Of a stretch of DNA of 64,000 bases, positions 21,101 to 33,364 are shown in pieces; the first letter of the stretch is position 1, and each line of letters opens with the position of its first letter. The stretch is from Penelope pileata. Taxonomy: Eukaryota > Chordata > Aves > Galliformes > Cracidae. The notes below the pieces were generated by a model, which saw only the letters and a list, made by a program, of their open reading frames with translations, was not told the origin of the DNA and made no database searches. The stretch lies in assembly GCA_013396635.1 (NCBI GenBank), contig WBMW01000144.1, positions 904,900-968,899 on the forward strand. The letters run 5' to 3'. The translations under genes and the position numbers were made by a program.

Positions 21101-23994
21101 ATCTTATTCAAACTTCCGTTACCAATTTAAATCTATTCTGAACTTTTGTGATATACATTATTATGTTCTCACGTTGTTTGTAGTGGACAGAGGACCAAAT
21201 TCATTCTTCCTGCAATTCTTTTAGGATGATATTTTCTTTCATCTTTCTGCCATCTTTGACATACTCCACTATCTTCTTGATAATACCTAATACGTCATGA
21301 ATATGACAAGAAGATTAGAGTGGGATTTGGAGTCTCGTATGTTTTCTTGGCTATCTATTTCAGATGTAACTATTTTTAGATCTTCCACCTTATTTTTAAC
21401 TTGGTAATACAGCTTTACACAATATAGTATCGTAATTTGAGTTTTATTTGCCTATTTCTAATTTTCATGGATATATTGGATAAATGTGTTTTTTATACGT
21501 CACCTCAATGACAAATACTGCAGCAAATAATTTAAATAATTGTTAAGAAAGAACGTGCCAGTTTTATTCATCTATGTTAAGCTAGATTGAATCTCCATCT
21601 TGGGGTGCCTTGCTGTCTTCATTTCCAATAGAAGGAACCTTCTTTGGACAGAATATTGTTTTTAGATGAATTAAATTTAAATGAAATGAATCTCAGTATC
21701 ACTGTTTAGTCTTAGGGACTAATAGTTCGGTGTTTTTTCCTTTTAATATTTGTTTTGATTAAATCTGGAGAGATTTGTATGAAATAACAGAGAGGATGTT
21801 CTTAATGCAAAAGATAAAAATTTCCAGACTAAGAAAGGGATAGAGCATTTCAAAGAAAATATGACCAGAATTTTTGTCATACGAAGAACTATCACAATTT
21901 TCAATACCTGTCGTTTCAAGAACACCTGAGCTGTTTGGTCTGGAGACAAAAATTCTGCTTGACACAAATAAAAGATTTTAGAACTAAACTGAAAACTGGT
22001 ATTCAGATGCTGGAATTATTCATTGGAAGTAATGGAATTAATCTGCAGTTAACAGAAAATAAGTATATTAATAAAAAGCATTTTTAACCAAATATTATAT
22101 GAAATGATTATTAATTAGACAAAAAAACTTGATGCAAAACCAGTTGCTGTACACAGGAACATAATACTGCCTTACATCTAATGCTTTCACAAGCAGAGAT
22201 AAAAGAGTATGTTGGATTATGGATTTGTTTAATCTAAAAGCAACTACCTCACTAGAATGATTTTCAACACAGGAATATTCATTTCTTTAAACTCAAGTGT
22301 GTCCTCAGAAGAATAAGTTTACTTTGAAGAATCTGTGAGCATCATGGAAATGCCTAAAGATTACAAATATTTTAATACACTGAAGATAAATTTTATATTT
22401 AATAATAGCTTGCATTTCAGGGGGGATGTATGATTCATGTGATCCATCAATTGATACTTCAGCAAACGTTACTTTTGAATCACATATCAGACTAAGATAA
22501 TTTTTTCTGAAAGTGTAGCTGAAATTAAGAAATTATTTTTATATTTCTTTTTTGTAGAAAAATATTCTTCAGGATCTTACAATGCACCAACTTGGAGGAA
22601 AAGAAATACACATGCAAATACATTCTCTAAGTGTAAAACAACCATTCAGGTACCTGTTTTTTAGAAATATTTATTGTTTAGTGTTTTTCTTAAAGGTGAC
22701 ATGTCTCTCCTCATTGTGAAAATGTATAATTGCTTTTAAAACCCCAACCAGAGATTGCAAGATTCTAACCAATGCTGAATAGTCTGAAAGAACAGTTAGT
22801 AGTTTAGTTTGTAGACATACAGTTTTGTTTATATAACTCACCCATGATTTCTAATTGTCTATGACACTACTGATGTGAAAACAAAATATACACCTGCTTT
22901 TAAAGTGAGGAGATGCATGAAGTGAGTTTTTGCTTGTAGCACTGGAGAAAGCAGAAGAGACTGTATATGTTGGCAATCTGTTTCTCTGTTTGATGGCACA
23001 TGAAGTACCTGTAATAGCTCAACTATGATCAGCCTAGGTCCAAATTCGTAAAAGGCTACCGAAAAACACAGAATATACCCTAAGAAACATTTCGCGTCTG
23101 TCTTGAAAGCAGAGATTAGAACTTCTATCTCCTTTTCCTCAGATGAATAGCCAGCCTACAGTCTGTGCTTCATTCAAGGAAGGTATTTCCTTCTTACCTC
23201 CCATCTGTTCCCCAGTGATGTAATAGGGATTTCACGAACATCCTCTCAGTTCTTGAAAGCTTAACCTTCTAGCTTTCTGTGAAAGTGCTTCTCTGAAAAT
23301 GAGAAGTTGAAAACCAGCTGAACCCCTTTCACCGCTTTCTTGGGTGAATCCTTTCACTGCTACTGTGTTCTACAGCAGATGGTTATTAGCACTTTTTTCT
23401 TGAACAATCCCATTGGTCCTTGGGATAATTATGAGCTTACTCTAGGAGATTAGTCTAAAGTGGGTGAGTCACAAAAGTGCAGTTTTGTAATCTTGTGTTT
23501 CAGAGCCCTCCAAGTGGCCTGGTTTTCAGTATTTGGGTAAGTTCACTTGGGAGTTCAGCATTATGCTGTTTTGTTTCCAAAATTCTGTTGAGGCACCGTG
23601 CAGGTGCAAAGCACCTGAAACCAGCTACTGTAATCCATCACTAGGCTTGCTACCGTGTCTGGTTACTTCATACAAGTACCACATGTTTCTCGAGCATCTA
23701 CTGGGGGAGGTTTTGGTGGAAAAATACTTCAATGCAACATTTTGAAAATAGATGAGTTTTATTAGTGTGAAATACTTTATTTCTATTGCTTCTGTAAGAG
23801 TTGAAAGTTTAATTCTTAAAATATCTCTGAAAGATCATACAGTTTTACTCAAATGCACAAAATGTTCAATGTATCTATTTTGACCACAGAGCCAAGAAGA
23901 AATGGAAATGAAGAAAAAAGGAGAAGGATTTATAGACAGCAGCCAGTACGAAGCCAATACGAAGACAGTACTTCAATTTAGAAGAAAAATGTAA
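12049..23994 (+). CDS. C12orf50: C12orf50 orthologue: ZC3H11A-like CCCH zinc-finger protein of unknown function
   Basis: Eleven coding exons join as 12049-12102, 14285-14408, 15209-15391, 16856-16933, 17020-17133, 17421-17540, 19415-19522, 19934-20041, 20233-20436, 22558-22649, 23890-23994. They sum to 1290 bases: 429 aa plus TAA, against about 414 aa in human. Residues 26-44 form one CCCH finger (C26, C35, C40, H44; CX8CX4CX3H) in the context [20 protein letters not shown], followed by [10 protein letters not shown], which is how the third finger of ZC3H11A looks. An acidic run lies at about residues 104-119 and basic, Ser/Thr-rich low-complexity sequence follows. No enzyme domain is visible. 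CCCH fingers of this kind usually bind RNA; the actual role is unknown. Intron 5 uses a GC donor. The gene is divergent from RLIG1. Confidence 0.9.
12103..14284 (+). other. C12orf50 orthologue intron 1
   Basis: About 2.2 kb of AT-rich sequence without a recognised repeat. I looked for remnants of the additional fingers that ZC3H11A has in this part of the gene and found none. Confidence 0.6.
14285..14408 (+). CDS. C12orf50: C12orf50 orthologue exon 2 (CCCH finger)
   Basis: Residues 19-59. The acceptor is ttgtcctgcag and the donor ACA|gtaagt. It carries the whole CCCH finger and the GLFLPPS box. Confidence 0.93.
15209..15391 (+). CDS. C12orf50: C12orf50 orthologue exon 3 (acidic run)
   Basis: Residues 60-120, with [20 protein letters not shown], then [12 protein letters not shown], then an acidic D/E run with a few Lys. 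Human has QEGIPLQ, RPIHHPLV and a shorter acidic run at the same place. The acceptor is cttttctgcag and the donor ACA|gtaaac. Confidence 0.92.
16533..16636 (+). repeat. Unnamed interspersed repeat, copy 1
   Basis: cacaggtgcaa, then tccccaggccagccaca, then tgctcaatca and ctgtcacctg match the segment at 29243-29345 over about 100 bases. The family is not recognised; a fragment of an LTR or other retroelement is possible. Confidence 0.6.
16856..16933 (+). CDS. C12orf50: C12orf50 orthologue exon 4
   Basis: Residues 121-146, with [15 protein letters not shown], nearly identical to the human segment. The acceptor is tttcctacag and the donor CTG|gtaaat. It is flanked by phase-1 introns. Confidence 0.92.
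17020..17133 (+). CDS. C12orf50: C12orf50 orthologue exon 5 (ends at a GC donor)
   Basis: Residues 147-184, [16 protein letters not shown] to ETIKQDLQK. The acceptor is gttatttttag. The donor is AAAG|GCAAGT, a GC donor in its classical context; it is the only one that joins in frame to the [10 protein letters not shown] exon. Confidence 0.9.
17421..17540 (+). CDS. C12orf50: C12orf50 orthologue exon 6
   Basis: Residues 185-224, [19 protein letters not shown] to EHKSCENGG; human has GDGLTVPTKF and FENGGG. The acceptor is gcctttccag and the donor GAG|gtaata. Confidence 0.91.
17826..18092 (+). mobile_element. CR1 LINE 3' fragment in C12orf50 intron 6
   Basis: It starts in the CR1 ORF2 end (gacaggacgagagggaatgg; then ctggaacaggctgcccag) and runs through the 3' UTR to gattctgtgattcta. 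Same strand as the host gene. The coding part is degraded. Confidence 0.9.
18281..18833 (+). mobile_element. Mariner (Galluhop-like) deletion derivative
   Basis: The left end ctccaaaagtaatgcctc follows a TA dinucleotide, and the right end gcattactttcagtgc is an imperfect inverted copy. At about 553 bases it is roughly half of a full mariner. Inside, a frame reading [14 protein letters not shown] resembles mariner transposase remnants, with stops. I recognise the family as chicken Galluhop/Mariner1_GG-like from memory. Non-autonomous. Confidence 0.75.
19415..19522 (+). CDS. C12orf50: C12orf50 orthologue exon 7
   Basis: Residues 225-260, [19 protein letters not shown] to AAKYSNVK. The acceptor is cattttttatag and the donor AAG|gtattt. 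The intron before it carries a CR1 and a mariner. Confidence 0.88.
19934..20041 (+). CDS. C12orf50: C12orf50 orthologue exon 8
   Basis: Residues 261-296, with [20 protein letters not shown], a basic segment. The acceptor is taatcccctag and the donor AAG|gtattt. Same length as exon 7 (108 bases). Confidence 0.85.
20233..20436 (+). CDS. C12orf50: C12orf50 orthologue exon 9
   Basis: Residues 297-364, [20 protein letters not shown] to QETKFNGST. Rich in Arg, Ser and Thr. The acceptor is ttccaattttag and the donor CGG|gtgagt. Confidence 0.85.
20437..22557 (+). other. C12orf50 orthologue intron 9, with a possible alternative last exon
   Basis: At 20977 a strong acceptor (ctttttctccccgcag) opens a frame compatible with the phase of exon 9, [19 protein letters not shown] and about 11 more residues to TGA. 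AATAAATAAA follows at about 21083-21092. It could be a short alternative end of the gene. The rest of the intron is AT-rich without a recognised repeat. Confidence 0.35.
22558..22649 (+). CDS. C12orf50: C12orf50 orthologue exon 10
   Basis: Residues 365-395, [20 protein letters not shown] to KCKTTIQ. It changes the intron phase from 1 to 0. The acceptor is cttttttgtag and the donor CAG|gtacct. Confidence 0.85.
22650..23889 (+). other. C12orf50 orthologue intron 10
   Basis: No repeat or coding signal was recognised. Confidence 0.6.
23890..23994 (+). CDS. C12orf50: C12orf50 orthologue last coding exon
   Basis: Residues 396-429 and TAA, from [18 protein letters not shown] to LQFRRKM. The acceptor is tttgaccacag. 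The frame agrees with the phase-0 donor of exon 10. Confidence 0.82.
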   Translation, partial: SQEEMEMKKKGEGFIDSSQYEANTKTVLQFRRKM

Positions 23995-24332
23995 ATTAAA
24001 GAGGAACTTATGAAGTACTGCACAACTGGGCATCAAAAATGATAAAGTTGCAAATCCCACAAAAATAAGATGCAGAAGGTACACTGCAACATTGGAAAAG
24101 TGATGAAAATGCACATTAAAAGTATGTCCCATATGTGCATCTATAAAGGCCTTCAATCTACTCACAAAGTTTAATCTGTTGTGAAAATTTGACAGTTGAA
24201 ATGATTTTGTACAGGCTTTGGCTGTACACTGCAAGGTTGATAGTAAAAGATGTCCACAGATGGGAAAAATCCTTAAATAGAGTCTTCCTCCTTTTTTTCT
24301 GGCAGGTGCCTTAATGCTTAATTATTAATGTG

Positions 24333-24338
24333 AATAAA
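24333..24338 (+). promoter_or_regulatory. Polyadenylation signal of the C12orf50 orthologue
   Basis: AATAAA lies 339 bases after the stop codon. Further candidates follow at about 24530 and 24594. Which is used cannot be told from sequence. Confidence 0.5.
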
Positions 24339-24399
24339 TATTATTAGTTGTACTTAGCATTCTCAAAGGACTGTGAGCGTAAACAGCAATATTAATGCA

Positions 24400-27300
24400 T
24401 TCTAGAAAACAACCGTTCTGGTGTGAAAGCCAGATTCATAGATGATGTAATTGTTTGCTAAATGTTTGGGGGCTCAGTCTGAATTTGATCTTGATGTTTT
24501 GCCATTTCTGCAGGGCAGCAGAACTTCATAATAAAACAAGAATTAACTGAAATATGCTTTTTACACCCATTTTAAACTAACATATAAAAGATTCAATAAA
24601 GACAGACTATAATATTGCTTTCTGAAAAAACAAAATGTACAAATACTTTTTAAAGTTGAATGACAACCTACTGGTATTTCCCTGGAGAGCATAAATATGT
24701 TTTGAAATCTTTTCTTCATTTCAATAATCTTTTTTTTTTTTTTTGTTGCTGTTGTTCTGTAAGACATGTCAGTTTGGTTTCTTACCTGTATGGGATTTGA
24801 TCACTTTCATTCTAGGATTTGTTCAGTATATGAAACACTAAACAGCAACGTGTAAAAATACATTGACTGCCATACCAGACAGCAGTAAGCAGGAAATAGA
24901 GCCCGAAGGAGGGTCTGTAGAAGAGGTAAACAAATGGTCTCAAAAATTCAAAATAGCTTTCTAGAATACTGAAAATTACATAATATTTGTGTACCGTATA
25001 ACAGAAAGAAAAATGTTTCAAAAATTCCCTCCTGAGAGTTAAGAAGAGGAGGGGGCAGACAAAGGTTTCTCTCTCTTACATCAAATACCGGTCAGTAGCC
25101 AATGGGTGTGCCTAATGCCAAATTGTGACATATCTATGAATTTATATCTTTATCTCAAACATTTTAACTTTTTTTTTTTTTTTTCTTTTCATTTACTTGA
25201 CCCTTGGTTATTCTTAGAACATACTCAGTTTTGAAGAAGAGCCCTTCAAACTTTTTTGGGGGAGTGCTGTGCTGTGATCCAGTAATGATCTCAGTGGCAG
25301 CCATGGCTGTCAATATAAAAGCATTTTGCTTCCTTGGAGCATTGGCTTCATTTTGATTGTTTGAATATGAAATCGTATCAGATGCCTTTGAGGGTACCTC
25401 CTAGTTGAAATTATTTTATCGTTCTGTGAGAAATGTCATCATACTTTACTGAGAATATCTTGCAAAAACGTTGGGTGGTAATGCTTTTTATTGCTTTTAG
25501 AAATTCAATTTTTAATAATTTAAATGTTAAAAGTGCTGTAGCATGTATGCAATCGAGCATTACTTTCCTTAATGAAGAAAAATAATAGGTTATCTGTTTT
25601 AGCTGAGAAGTAGAAAATGTAAAAAACAGATGGGAAACACCCTTTAAAATCAATGTTTAAGTGTACTGAAAATGTCTCCCTCCCTCTAATTAAACACTGG
25701 ATTTTCAAATTGTACCACACGATGCCTTGTAGCAACACTTTGTACATAATCTGCCTGAGGCATTTTAAAATCTTGATTTGGAGGGCTATTCTGCCCAGTT
25801 ATTTTTTAACATCTTGAAAAATACTTTTAATGTCATTTTTTCTGTCATCTAAATGTAAATCTTACATTTACTGATTGTTCAATCTCTCTGTAATTTAGAG
25901 TATTATATTTAACAGGACTGTAAATTGAGCAAGGCTAAACATTATTATTCTAGTTGTTTGGTTTTTTTTTTTTTTATTTAGTTAAAAAGGATTTTAACTT
26001 TCACAATTTCATATTTTTATTTTTCATTTGATTTTGAGAGTAGCAGAGCAAAGATTTTACTATACATTAACATTTTTATTTCATAGTACAGTTGATTGCT
26101 TGCTCAGGTGTTAGACTATTAGTTTTTCTTATCAATGTATTTGTACCAAAAAAAAAAATTGAACTTTGTAATGTTGTTAGAATTAATAAGTCTGTCTGCC
26201 AGAAACTTTCTTAAAATTAATAAAAAGAAAAGATAGGGATAAAATTTGAATGTTGCTGAGTGTTCCAGCATCAGATAATGACAGAGTAGGTGGTGCTACA
26301 GTTTTAGACTTCCCTGGTAAATCCATATTTAAGCAAATATGTTCTGAGCACTGAGTGGTGTGGGGAAAAAAAAAATCATGATGGCTGACATAATTTGCAT
26401 TTGAAGCAGTAGCAAAATGAACTCCCAATCTCTGAATTTAGGAACTTAGCAGTGAACTAGAAGTATGCTGCTTTATTACTGTATGTATTTTCCATCCAGC
26501 TATATATAGTGAAATCTGAAACATCGTTATGACATCTGAAAACATAAACATTCCATTTGATTCTTGCCCTTAATTGCATTTAAACCAACAGAGCTCTGCT
26601 GGTCTCAGTATTTATTATAGTTCTGAGCTAACATAAAAAGGAAATGAGTCTTAGTACTGTTTTCCTTTCCTGGTGTAGAAACAACTAGTGACCAAAGGGT
26701 GAACAGCTTAGAGGAGTCTGATGTGAGCCACCTGGAGCAGACTGTGCTTTACTGTATAGTATTGTTACTATGGTATGTTTAAAAACGGTGTTTGTATATT
26801 CATAAATAACAATAAACGCACCTAATAAAAGTAAGTTTTGCATGGAGTTTCATCTACAATGTTTACTTTGCTTATAATAGGACTGTAAGTAATTTGATTA
26901 AAATAAATTCCACTGGGCTTTGACTTCAGCAAATTGACAAGCATTAAAGTGTGCCTTTATGAACTAATCTTTGAAATCTGAAGTTATTTGCAGAAATCTG
27001 TGCACCTGAAATCAATAAACACAATCCTTTCTCCAATTTCTACCCCCCATTCCTTAACCAGCAGTCTGTTGTCAAACGAGAGTTGAGTGATCCACAGTGC
27101 AGCAAACCTGAGTGGGCACACGTCGGTGCTTAAATGAAATTGAGGGCATTCAACACTTGATGCTGGCTTAATAGTGGATTTCTGTGTTTTCACATGCATG
27201 ACAAAAGCCCCATGCTGATCTAAGCTAATAGTACTTGAAAGTAGGTTCTTAGATAATGTGCTCAAGATCAGAGGCAGAGGGCTGCTGAAGGAGAGTTGAT

Positions 27301-29200
27301 CTTACCATGCTGTGTATGCATGCACATAATCTGCTGCTGAGTTGAAAGGCTCAGGGGAAATAAATGATCTGTTGCTGTCACCTTATGCATGTAAAAATAT
27401 GCTGTTTTTCCAGATGGTACTTCCAAAAACACATCAGATATCTATTGTAGGTGAGGCATATTAGATAGTAAACGGATTAACAGTGGTGCCATCTGTATTT
27501 TATTAAAGTTTGCAAAGCTTGCAGCCTGAGAGCCTGCATTCCTGAACTATCTTACATAGCTAAATTAAAACCACTGGCTCCCAGGATCTTAGCAGCAGTG
27601 ATATTTTAAATAAGCTGTTCATGTGTTAATATGAAGTATGTCTCAAGCCAACACACAAATGAGAAAATTTGTTGTTGTAATACAAAAACAGAACAAAATT
27701 TTCTGGGAAGTTGTAGACATTGCGTAAAAATAATTTTAACAATTTCCTCCTAATGGAGACATTTGTTGATAAAAGCTTCCTTGAATAGCAATACTTCATG
27801 TAAAAAATAAAAAATTACAGATATAGACTGTCAACTAAGAGTTGCAGGCACTAGGGGTCAGTACAGTCCCAGGGATAGACTCAAACAATGCGCCGAAGTG
27901 AACCTTCATTACAGTGAGTTTGATTCCAGCTCTCCAGAGCTCAACCTCTTTGCAGCATTCTGCAACAGCTTTAAATTAACGTCAAAGGACCCAGTAGGCT
28001 TGTTACGCTTCCTACTAGGCAACACAGACAGAGGTACAGCAACCTATATTCAAAATCACTAAATAGCTATTTTTTTTTTTTAAATTTTAAAGTGATGATG
28101 TTACTGTACTTCTGCCTTATTCTACACACTTCCCAAAAAGCATTTCTGTTACCTCCCAAGCTGGACAGGCCTCGCCACCCTTCTCAAGGAAGCGGTCTGT
28201 CCAAGGAGCTGTTCCAAGACTGAGAGTCTATTTTAATCTTTCTAGACTGGAAACCTTTTAGATATTTTTCCAGGACATTTATTCCCACTGTTAGTATGAC
28301 CTTATTCTGTCTTTGAAAGATTTACACCACCTATTATGGGCCATCTCAGGGCATAAAGAGAACATTTGATGTCCGTAAGCAAAACCTCTGTGCTGTTCAG
28401 ATCTGTCCTAATTGACAAGTGGTGCTTGAATAAGTTTGACTAGGTAGCAGAGTTTAGATTTGTCTAGATTTTGCCTACAGGAACAAAACATAGTCATGGA
28501 TGTAGGAAAAATAGGAGAAGGAGACAGAAAGTTTCATTGTTAGCAACTGCCTCAAAACTGTCCAACACACTTCTGGATAGCTATACACTCTGTGGTGTCC
28601 ACCTCGAGTCTGCTCAGGTTACTACACAGAAGAGAGAAAATCCTTGGAGGGAGAAGAATTTTGTCTGATTAGTAAAAAGTCTTGAGTCAACTCTGATACG
28701 GACCACACGTCTATGTCAGTGAAGGAATTTATGGAAAATGAATTGTAACATCTCCAAGAAACAGATGTTGGTAAAGATGTAGATGGCTGGAAAACTGGGA
28801 ACAAAAACTATTCCTTCCTTCTCTCTTGAATGAATATGGAATTGGAGGACCTCAGAAGGAGGTGTTAAATGCCTTGGCTTTTCACATTCTGTTTTTCTTT
28901 ACAGGTAAAAATAATGATAGAAACATAGTACTGTGATACAGTGGTAGTGAGAGTAAAGCTATTGTGCTTAAAATACAAGGCAAGTTCTGCTGCTTCTTCC
29001 CTCTTGTAATGGAAAAAAGTCCCCAAAATTCTCATGACTACGCCATTCTTCAATTCTCTTACATTCTCCAGCTTCTTCTCTCTCAAGCTGCGTCTTAGTC
29101 TTCACTTTCTCTTCCTCAAACCTCTTCCTCAAACTGCTTCCAGCTCCCCTTCCTCAAGCTTCTCAAGCTAGCTAGCTTCTTCTCTGTCTGGTTGGCCTTT
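24400..29200. other. Gene-free stretch
   Basis: AT-rich sequence downstream of the C12orf50 orthologue. T- or A-runs lie at 24731-24744, 25170-25184, 25961-25977 and 28070-28082. No gene, element or conserved signature was recognised. Confidence 0.6.
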
Positions 29201-29242
29201 ATCTAAGCCTGGGGCAACCCCGCCCCAGGTCCACCCCTTCAT

Positions 29243-29345
29243 GTCACAGGTGCAAGTGATGCACCTGTGTTCCCCAGGCCAGCCACACCCCTCCACCGTG
29301 TGCTCAATCATCAGTTCATGCTGTGATCAACTGTTTCCCTACACC
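29243..29345 (+). repeat. Unnamed interspersed repeat, copy 2
   Basis: Partner of 16533-16636. Here it is preceded by a pyrimidine-rich segment (29090-29200) with imperfect cttcctcaa units and by gcctggggcaaccccgcccc, which may belong to the same element. Confidence 0.6.
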
Positions 29346-29399
29346 TCTCTATTTTCCTAACAAAAAGGCATTTAGGCAGAAGTAAATACTAAAATTTAC

Positions 29400-32300
29400 A
29401 GGACATTTTGAGACAGTAAGATTCCTGTAAACATGGATGCTTTCTTGAGCCCTACCTCTTTTCCTGACTGTCATGCCAATGTGGGCAAAGATAAATAATA
29501 ATAAATAATAAATAAATAAAAGCTCAAATCAACTGATGGCAAACATAAAATAACTTCGCGTAAAAGAATGGCTGTGTGTTCATTTGCATTCCAACGTAAA
29601 ATTAATGCTATAGGAACAATTTTTTCCAAATCAAGTTTTGTCCAAAATGTTGCCAAGACTACAGTTCCTATTTCTTCCTACTAAGAAAGCCAGATTTCTT
29701 GTCTTAGAGCATGTAGCAGCTCATACTAAGCAAAAATTAGTTCAATAACTTTGTCAAGCCTGAAATGGAAGTGTACTGCTACAGTTTCCATTGAATCAAG
29801 ATGCAGGGCGTGGTGGATAGTATACATGCAGGTCACAGGTAGTATACACACAGGTAGGACCAACAAAGGTATTCCATTCCTGTAGTTGCTGGTGGGCAGA
29901 TTCTCTGAGCTCCAGAAAATTTTGGTTATTTAGAAAGTTAATTCCCAACAATTTTGACTGTTGTCTTCTATTAAGAGCACATATACACTTTTATGTTTTT
30001 TTTATGACACATTTTTAGCTCCCCCCAGACAAAAGCAGTATCTTCCAAGGTTGCTATCTTCACAGTTGCTGTTCATGAATCGTGAAAGTTTATTAATGAA
30101 TTTCTACTGTGAGGAAAGAATGTTCTCCTTTCATCTTCACAACTCCTCCTGCACTGCAGGAGAAACCTGAAGAGCAGATTTTGAAGATAATAATGCTTTA
30201 CAGGAGTATGCACCAAACAAAGCATACTCTGACATGACCCATAGTAACTCTTCTGACTTCAGCGCAATTATTCATACTGTAAAATTCAAGTGTGCTTTGA
30301 CTAAGCACAGCAGAGAACTCAGTGGCTTCCAAGATTTTCATTACAGTATCCACTGTTGCCTGCCAAACTGTTATTACTCCTGGAGGTGAATGAGGATGTA
30401 AAATGCAGCAAGACTTTAACTTTTGAAGTCAAATTTGCAAAGTGGGCAAATAAGGTATAGAACTGAAGGAGCAACAATAAGTTACAGAAATGTAACAATC
30501 ATTTATAAATAGATAAAAGTGATAAGTACGTAAAATGTGCATTGTGCCAACTGTTTTGGTTGGCTAATGCCAATCAAATCTTCTGTTCCCTTGGCACAGG
30601 GAGCACATCATGATTAAGACAAGAAGGAGCATTGAACAACTTGTGCTCCTAAGTACCAGACCATTAACATTCAGAAATGAAATTATTTTGGGGGGAGTTA
30701 TTATTCAGTTTATCCCAGCTTATGTTTACATCAGTAGTTCTTTCTCATTGGCCAAAAAACAAGCAGGCAGGAGCAGTGCCAGGACAGCTTGGACAGGTGG
30801 CCTGCTGAAGTAGACAATAATACAACTTCTCATGTCACGGCCAGACGTCAAGAGCAGGTTTAGACTGTTAAAAAAAAAAATGGAACAGTTTGCGGCTGCA
30901 GTTTTGTGGCCAGTATAAAGAATTTAAAAATATGATAACCACAATATTTTGCAAATTACTTGTCTTTGAGAGACAAAGTAGTTCAATGTTTTTTGAAGTG
31001 TCAATCGTGTTCTCTAGTGGAAATGACACGACAGTAGCACTGAGATTCCTGATACACTGACAGTACAATTTCCTTCGGGTTGGGCAGCTGCAATACTTCA
31101 AGTCTGGAAACTGACAGATGTTTAGCATTTCTTACCTCGAGGCCACAGATACCTGCTGTTTGATTCAAAGTGTTAGAAAATGATCAGCATGGCTTGAACT
31201 GAAGTTGTAGAATAAATAGCCACAGTAGCTGAGCTCTCCTGGTTTCCCATTGTTTTATTTGTCTTTGAGTGCACTGCACTATTTTGAATGGACACGCCTC
31301 AGGGACTCACAGCAGACTCTCATTCCTTATTGAAGCGTGACTGATCCAACATTTGGAGTGCTGGAAAAACATGGTGTAAAGGCCATTATTTTAAAATCTC
31401 CAGGATGGCACGCCCTAGTGGTGTTTAAAAGCCAAGCAGCGGCAGTGCATAAGGTGTACTCTAATAGACTAGCGACCACTTTTTTATTTGGGGGCATAAT
31501 GGAAATAAGTTTCAGCAGACCAGATCATGGCATTCATTTCAAACATTTGCTATATGATTCTCATCAAAGCTGCTGTAGAGAAAATCAACCTCCTTCTTAC
31601 AGTGTAAACTCCAGGCATATAGTCACAAAGAGCTTATATCCTGAAAATATGTTCCTGGATATGAATTCATATACATATATATATAATTTAAATGTAAGTT
31701 GTTTTGCTGTTGCTAAAAGTACTGTTTTTTCTACATGCCATGTGACTGTGGCAACATGCACTTACATGCACTGACCTGTTTGTACCATAAAATCATAACC
31801 TATACCTCTCTTTACTTAGAAGCTACAAGTGGCAATGCCTGCAATTTATCATGCTTACATGTGTAGGGTAGGATGACTGAAGCTTTACATGTTTTCATCC
31901 ATGCTTTCATCAGGCAAATTACTGGTCCAGGTATCCCCATAACCAGTTTCCAATAGTGACAAGAATGAGTAGCTTTAGGGGAACTGCAGGCATTTCCAGG
32001 GCAAAGATGTGAGGAGTAATTGCATTGGAAAGTTTCTTCATTTAGTGGTGATCTCATGGCTTGAAGTGATTGATTTTTGTGTTCTTTCCGAATGTATTTT
32101 CCTCCAGCCTAGTATAATTGGAACAATGAGTTCCATAGCTTTGTCTCTTTTTCCTTCTATTTGGTGTACTAAATGTATTCTTTTTCGAAATCAGGTTTCA
32201 ACATCTTCCAGTTTCGCTAAATGATGTGCCCTTTTTCTACAAACAAGTAACTACACTGAAGACGGGCAATTGGTATTTTTGCTCTGTTAAAAATTATGAC

Positions 32301-33180
32301 ATTTCAAAAAGGTTATGTTCCAATGTTTTACATAGTAAAAGTGTCATATCATTCTCCTCCCTTCCCCTTGTCATTTATGTGACATTATTATTGCTAACTC
32401 ACTTCTTAGGAATCTTATGGTGCTGTGTTTCCCTGAATTCTAGGAGGGCAATATTCTACAGATTGTTATCAGAGAACTGGAAAATTCCAGAGTTTTCTTG
32501 GATTTAAGGTTAAAATAGAGAGTTCTTAAAATTATAGGGTAGAAAACCATAATTGTGGTGTCATAATTTTTGTGTATGTTGGAGTGCTTTGGGAAAAAGA
32601 TGCATTCCCAAGCACTCCCAAAAGAAATTTGTCCCACAAACCTTTGCCATCAGGACAGTGGGCCAAATGAATGTGCACTGCTGTGTCCTTTCACCTGCCC
32701 CACATGTGGAGACACATCACTGTCCCTATGACCATCACTCGGTAAAATGTGAATTCCATTTCTGCTCCCTCTTTTCCAACTTTATAGCACGGTGATATTG
32801 GATCCAAAGCTCCCAGACCTCTGGAAACGTTGAGTTTCAAATTCTTGGTCATTCCAAGAATGGCTTTGCCCTGGGGTTTTGAACCTAAATTATTGCTTTC
32901 TAGTCTGAAGGGAGCCATGGCACAGATCTGAAAGTCAGTATCCTAGATAGCCCACTTGGAGAAAGTCAGGCATGTTTCTTAAGGGAGAAAAGTCCTTGAC
33001 AGGCAGAAGCTTTGGCTGTGACTACTTTGAAGTCATTTTCTGAAATGATACATTCCCACAGAATATTTCTGTTTCGACAAATTCACTTTTTCTACTAAAA
33101 CCAGATGGTTATAAAATTCCATTACCCCCTAAGTTCAGTTTAGTGAATGTATTATTCATAGCACCCTAAATAGTACCTCT
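29400..33180. other. Gene-free stretch
   Basis: AT-rich. The longest open frame here (31337-31774, 145 codons) has no recognisable domain and no splice context. A short TA run is at 31671-31685. Confidence 0.55.
29491..29520. repeat. AATAA/AATA simple repeat
   Basis: Imperfect aataata/aaataaata run of about 30 bases. Confidence 0.8.
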
Positions 33181-33364
33181 CAATGCTGACCTATCCCAGT
33201 GAATTCATTCCTCACATAATCGATGTTTTCCCAAGCCTTTCTTCATTTTTGTTATCTTTCTGTAAACCCTGTGACACATCCTCTTTTGATGAAGCGATCA
33301 GCACAGAACAGTGGTTCAGAGGAAGCTCTCTCACTGATTTATATGATGGTGTTCGCTTTCAGTA

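Noticed and set aside
23875..24234. 119-codon - strand frame
   Set aside because: It is antisense to the last C12orf50 exon and its 3' UTR; no domain was recognised.
31337..31774. 145-codon + strand frame in the desert
   Set aside because: No recognisable domain, no promoter or splice context, and codon use looks random. Length is within chance for 64 kb in six frames.
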